This document shows, piece after piece, positions 3,969 to 6,671 of a DNA stretch of 6,671 bases. The stretch lies in contig JAIPIO010000220.1 in NCBI GenBank assembly GCA_021734595.1, positions 1 through 6,671 of the forward strand, given 5' to 3'. Source of the DNA: Kiritimatiellales bacterium. Lineage in GTDB: Bacteria > Verrucomicrobiota > Kiritimatiellia > Kiritimatiellales > Pontiellaceae. The notes under the pieces were generated by a model that saw only the letters and a program-made list of their open reading frames with translations, was not told the DNA's origin and ran no database searches. A program made the position numbers and the translations under genes. How positions within the stretch are numbered: position 1 is the stretch's first letter; each line of letters opens with the position of its first letter.

Positions 3969-6278
3969 TTGAATAAAAAACTTCCAGAACTTCTGGCTCC
4001 GGCAGGAACGCCCAACGCGGCGTGGGCAGCCCTTGCTTACGGCGCAGATGCCGTCTATGCCGGCTTGCCGCATTTTTCCGCCCGCGCCAGCGCCGAAAAT
4101 TTTACGTTTGAAGCACTCGACGAACTGATCGGCTATGCGCACAGCCTTAACCGCCGCGTCTACGTCACCTTCAATACGCTCGTCCAGCAACGCGAACTCA
4201 AAACGGCACTGGAAACACTCGCGCGTATCCGCGATCTGAACGCCGATGGCGTCATCGTCCAGGATATGGGCATCGCGCGTTTGCTTTGCAGGAATTTCCC
4301 CCAGCTGCGCCTTCATGCCAGCACACAGCTCGCCGCCCACAATCTTGCCGGGGCACAACAGCTTGCGGAAACCGGCTTTGCGCGCGTCGTGCTGGCGCGC
4401 GAACTGGGGTTAACGGAAATCAGGCATATCAGCCGCGGTTGCGGCATCGAAACCGAGGTTTTCATTCACGGCGCGCTCTGTTATTCCTACAGCGGGCTCT
4501 GCCTCTTTTCATCGCACATGCTCGGTCGCAGCGGCAACCGCGGCCATTGCGCCTACTGCTGCCGACAGCCATTCAAAGCAAACACCGGAGATGAATCGCT
4601 GCCGTTTTCGATGAAGGATTTTTCCGCGGCGGAGCATCTGCCCTCTCTGCTCGCTGCCGGGATTGCCTCGCTCAAAATAGAAGGCCGCATGAAAAGCCCG
4701 CTCTACGTGGCCGCTGTCACCGACTTCTACCGCAAGATGCTCGAAGGCGATGTGAAAAACCCCGAAGAGTGGATCGCCGATATCCAAACTATTTTCGGTC
4801 GGCTCTCGACCGATCTTTATCTGGGTAATTCGGCAGGCCATCCCGTTGACCCCATCAACGATGGTCATCGCGGCGCCTGGATCGGAGCCGTCAAGGCCAT
4901 TGCCGGTCCGTGGCTTATCCTGCACAGCAACCGCGCCTTGCAAAAACACGATGGCCTGAGAGTCGAAGCTCCCGGAAACCATCCGTTCGGCTTTGCCGCC
5001 GATGAAATGCGGCTCACCAGCGATCCCGAGCGGAAGCGCCGGTTTGAACTGCCGGCGGACGCCGAGATCGCGCTCAAGATGCCGCCCGGTGCCCCGCGCC
5101 TTGAAACAGGCGCTCCTGTCTACTGCTCGTTTTCCCAGGCCGTGCGCCAGCGCTATGAATTCAGCGCCCCCCGCCCCGGACAGTTCCGGCAGCGCCGCCC
5201 AGTCGATATCCATGTTTTCCAATCCTTGGAAAACATGAAGCTCGTTGCGTCGGCAGACTGCGACGGTAGCCCCGTACAGGCGGAACGCATCCTTTCCGGT
5301 CCGTTCGAACCGGCGCGCCAGCCTGAAAAATCAGTTGAGGCCATCCGGCGCTGTTTCGAAAAACTGGGCGAAACCGACTGGACGCTCGGTGAGCTCGTCT
5401 TCGAAAAAACCTCCGTCCCTGTTTTTGTTCCCGCTTCCGTGCTGAACGAGGCCCGCCGCCGTTTGATCGAGAATTTCTCCAAGGTCTGGAACGCATCCCA
5501 ACAGGACTTCCAATGCTTGGAAGTTTTCCCCACAGCGTCCCCGCCAGAGGAGGTTTTCTGGTCGGTAAAGACGCGTATTTTCCAACCATTGGAAAATATC
5601 GACGAACTGGTGCTGGAGGTTGATCCATCCAAGCCGGATGAAATCGAACAAGCGCGCGCCGCGCTGCCACCGGAAAAATTGCGGCTGGCGCTTCCGGTCA
5701 TTATCCGCGATGAAGATACCGCCGCGTTCCGTGAGCTGATTGATTCCTTGCCGGATGAGCAAAAGTGGGAAGCCTCCAACATCGGCGGGCTTCATCTTTT
5801 GCAAGGCAAAGAGGACATCACCGCCGACTGGCCGCTCTATACGCTCAACACACAGGCCGCATTGAAATGGCGCGAACAGGGAATCCGGCAATTTGTTTTA
5901 TCGCCCGAGGACGATGCGCAGAATCTGTATGCCCTGATCGAGCAACTTGGCGATGCCGCCATCGTTCCGGTCTACCAGCATACGCCACTAATGATTTCCG
6001 CCACGCGGCCAGCGGCAAATAGAGACGAACTCACCGACCGCTCGCGCCGGGCGTTCCGCATTGAAAAGAACGGGCGGCAGTTTGTGGTGGTGGGCGAAAC
6101 GCCGTTTTCACTGGCCAACCAGCTCGAAGAGCTAAAAGCAAACGGCGAGCGCCACTTCCGCATCGACCTCTGCTACGGCATCGACACAACCCAGCAAGCC
6201 GCGGATATTGTCCACAGCATCACCACCGATCATGCTACGGACGGTCATCCCGGCAATTTCGCACGAAAGCTTAAGTAG
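3969..6278 (+). CDS. U32 family protein with DUF3656, RlhA-like (23S rRNA cytidine hydroxylation)
   Basis: A protein of 769 residues. The N-terminal barrel opens LPELLAPAGTPNAAWAALAY (5-24). The U32 signature is EVFIHGALCYSYSGLC (163-178), followed by GRSGNRGHCAYCC (186-198). Cys171, Cys178, Cys194 and Cys198 match the conserved cysteines of E. coli RlhA (YdcP) and TrhP (YegQ), which need iron-sulfur biogenesis. SLKIEGRMKSPLYVA (233-247) closes the U32 core. About 385-505 fits DUF3656, and about 530-735 looks like a second, degenerate U32-like module (YTLNTQAAL, RQFVLSPEDD). By family, the likely role is prephenate-dependent hydroxylation of 23S rRNA; the older label is collagenase-like peptidase. 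It is about 115 residues longer than E. coli RlhA. No in-frame ATG precedes LPELLAPAG, so TTG at 3969 is taken as start; the ribosome site is weak (GGCAGG, ~16 nt away). The C-terminal half contains three in-frame palindromes coding FQxLE at 417-421, 514-518 and 538-542. Confidence 0.93.
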   Translation: MNKKLPELLAPAGTPNAAWAALAYGADAVYAGLPHFSARASAENFTFEALDELIGYAHSLNRRVYVTFNTLVQQRELKTALETLARIRDLNADGVIVQDMGIARLLCRNFPQLRLHASTQLAAHNLAGAQQLAETGFARVVLARELGLTEIRHISRGCGIETEVFIHGALCYSYSGLCLFSSHMLGRSGNRGHCAYCCRQPFKANTGDESLPFSMKDFSAAEHLPSLLAAGIASLKIEGRMKSPLYVAAVTDFYRKMLEGDVKNPEEWIADIQTIFGRLSTDLYLGNSAGHPVDPINDGHRGAWIGAVKAIAGPWLILHSNRALQKHDGLRVEAPGNHPFGFAADEMRLTSDPERKRRFELPADAEIALKMPPGAPRLETGAPVYCSFSQAVRQRYEFSAPRPGQFRQRRPVDIHVFQSLENMKLVASADCDGSPVQAERILSGPFEPARQPEKSVEAIRRCFEKLGETDWTLGELVFEKTSVPVFVPASVLNEARRRLIENFSKVWNASQQDFQCLEVFPTASPPEEVFWSVKTRIFQPLENIDELVLEVDPSKPDEIEQARAALPPEKLRLALPVIIRDEDTAAFRELIDSLPDEQKWEASNIGGLHLLQGKEDITADWPLYTLNTQAALKWREQGIRQFVLSPEDDAQNLYALIEQLGDAAIVPVYQHTPLMISATRPAANRDELTDRSRRAFRIEKNGRQFVVVGETPFSLANQLEELKANGERHFRIDLCYGIDTTQQAADIVHSITTDHATDGHPGNFARKLK
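5211..5237. repeat. Palindromic element, copy 1, 12-bp arms
   Basis: The left arm CATGTTTTCCAA (5211-5222) and right arm TTGGAAAACATG (5226-5237) are perfect reverse complements around a TCC loop. The element lies within the DUF3656 part of the U32 gene and codes FQSLENM. It is the longest and most regular copy in the window. Confidence 0.85.
5506..5524. repeat. Palindromic element, copy 2, 8-bp arms
   Basis: The arms ACTTCCAA (5506-5513) and TTGGAAGT (5517-5524) are perfect around a TGC loop. It codes DFQCLEV in the linker after DUF3656, in the same codon phase as copy 1. The bases flanking the TTCCAA/TTGGAA core differ from copy 1 but remain self-complementary. Confidence 0.8.
5576..5598. 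repeat. Palindromic element, copy 3, 10-bp arms
   Basis: The arms TATTTTCCAA (5576-5585) and TTGGAAAATA (5589-5598) are perfect around a CCA loop, and the next outer pair would be a G-T wobble. It codes IFQPLENI at the start of the C-terminal module, again in the same codon phase. It lies only 51 bp beyond copy 2. Confidence 0.8.
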
Positions 6279-6306
6279 CGACTGTTCGCCGCCGGTGTTG
6301 GGTGTT

Positions 6307-6671
6307 CTAAATGCGCTCTTTTCCCACGTACTTGGTGTGGAGCAGTTCGTGGGAAACGTGGCCGAGGGGCGCGCCGAGGAATTCCTCGTAGAGCGTGGCA
6401 ACGGCCGTGTTTTCGTGCGATTTGCGCAGGGTTTTGCCTTCGTCCTCGGCGTAGATCGCAGCGATACGCTTCTTGCGAACCTCATCGGTGGTTGGACGGG
6501 GCTGTCCTCCCCCGCCGATGCAGCCGCCGGGGCAGGTCATGACCTCGACGAAATGGTATTCCGCTTCGCCGGCGCGTATCTTTTCGACGAGGGCACGGGC
6601 GTTTCCGAGGGAGTGCGCCACGGCAACCTTGGCGGTGACCCCTTCGAGGAAACTCCATTCAGCAACGGTTC
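6307..6671 (-). CDS. hydA: [FeFe] hydrogenase catalytic subunit, C-terminal part (5' end beyond window)
   Basis: The last 120 residues of an iron-only hydrogenase. The frame is open at the right edge, and the visible part starts TVAEWSFLEGVTAKVAVAHS. The decisive motif is MTCPGGCIGGGGQP (codons 6540-6499), the third H-cluster signature. By comparison with clostridial CpI, the first Cys binds the [4Fe-4S] subcluster and the second bridges it to the diiron site. EYHFVEVM precedes it, as in the family. After it come the small-subunit-like features LRKSHENTAVATLYEEFLG and PLGHVSHELLHTKY, ending KERI. The enzyme interconverts protons, electrons and H2, usually with ferredoxin or NADH-linked partners, in the cytoplasm of anaerobes. 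Whether it is monomeric or part of a bifurcating complex cannot be seen, because the N-terminal domains lie outside. It converges with the U32 gene with 28 bp between stops and no clear terminator. Confidence 0.96.
   Translation of the reverse strand, partial: TVAEWSFLEGVTAKVAVAHSLGNARALVEKIRAGEAEYHFVEVMTCPGGCIGGGGQPRPTTDEVRKKRIAAIYAEDEGKTLRKSHENTAVATLYEEFLGAPLGHVSHELLHTKYVGKERI

Noticed and set aside
3984..3996. CCAGAA-C-TTCTGG palindrome just after the U32 start
   Set aside because: It codes the conserved PELL of the family, so the symmetry may be forced by codons; a single short case gives no support for a hairpin.
4509..5222. Minus-strand open frame of 237 codons opposite the U32 gene
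   Set aside because: The plus strand here codes conserved U32 sequence, including the cysteine region. The antisense frame has no family features.
5478..5490. TCCAA-GGT-CTGGA in the U32 gene
   Set aside because: It has a mismatch and lacks the outer T and A of the core, so I do not count it as a fourth copy, although its closeness to copy 2 is notable.
6278..6289. GCGA-CTGT-TCGC hairpin between the convergent U32 and hydA genes
   Set aside because: Only four pairs and no T-run on either strand, so a terminator is not supported.
1..6671. CRISPR array, tRNA/rRNA genes, insertion sequences
   Set aside because: No regularly spaced repeat array, no cloverleaf or rRNA-like stretch, and no transposase or terminal inverted repeats were seen on either strand.

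Overview
The window is compact bacterial DNA of moderately high GC. It holds six genes and four short or partial non-coding intervals. Three features point to an anaerobe or fermenter: the C-terminus of an [FeFe] hydrogenase at the right edge, a small ACT/ferredoxin-fold protein resembling hydrogenase-associated regulators, and a long U32 family protein with a DUF3656 region. The gene set would suit a Kiritimatiellota/Verrucomicrobia-type or other fermentative anaerobe, but no marker gene is present and I hold that placement loosely.

Left half, all on the minus strand and read right to left: an AAA+ ATPase with a C-terminal winged helix (2836-1532), an 84-residue small-ligand-type protein (1528-1274) whose Shine-Dalgarno lies in the last codons of the ATPase gene, and two tandem TPM-domain (YgcG-like) exported proteins (1204-434 and 387 to beyond the left edge). 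The two TPM genes are recent duplicates sharing a 67-bp identical stretch. A plausible promoter with TTGACA and two copies of a 20-bp direct repeat (four GTTTACC boxes) sits just upstream of the ATPase gene, so the set probably forms one regulated operon.

Right half: a TIGR01777-type SDR epimerase (minus, 3843-2992) diverges from a 769-residue U32/RlhA-like protein (plus, 3969-6278). The latter converges on the 3' end of hydA (minus, 6671-6307). The epimerase and U32 genes look like housekeeping genes: the first an NAD(P)-dependent epimerase-like enzyme, the second a probable rRNA/tRNA hydroxylation factor.

The most unusual signal is a family of palindromes with core TTCCAA-NNN-TTGGAA. Three perfect copies lie in 390 bp of the U32 gene, all in the same codon phase (coding FQxLE), with symmetric arm extensions of different sequence. 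Near-matches occur between genes at 2962 and in one TPM copy at 163. They look like a dispersed palindromic element or a protein-binding site tolerated in frame within coding sequence.
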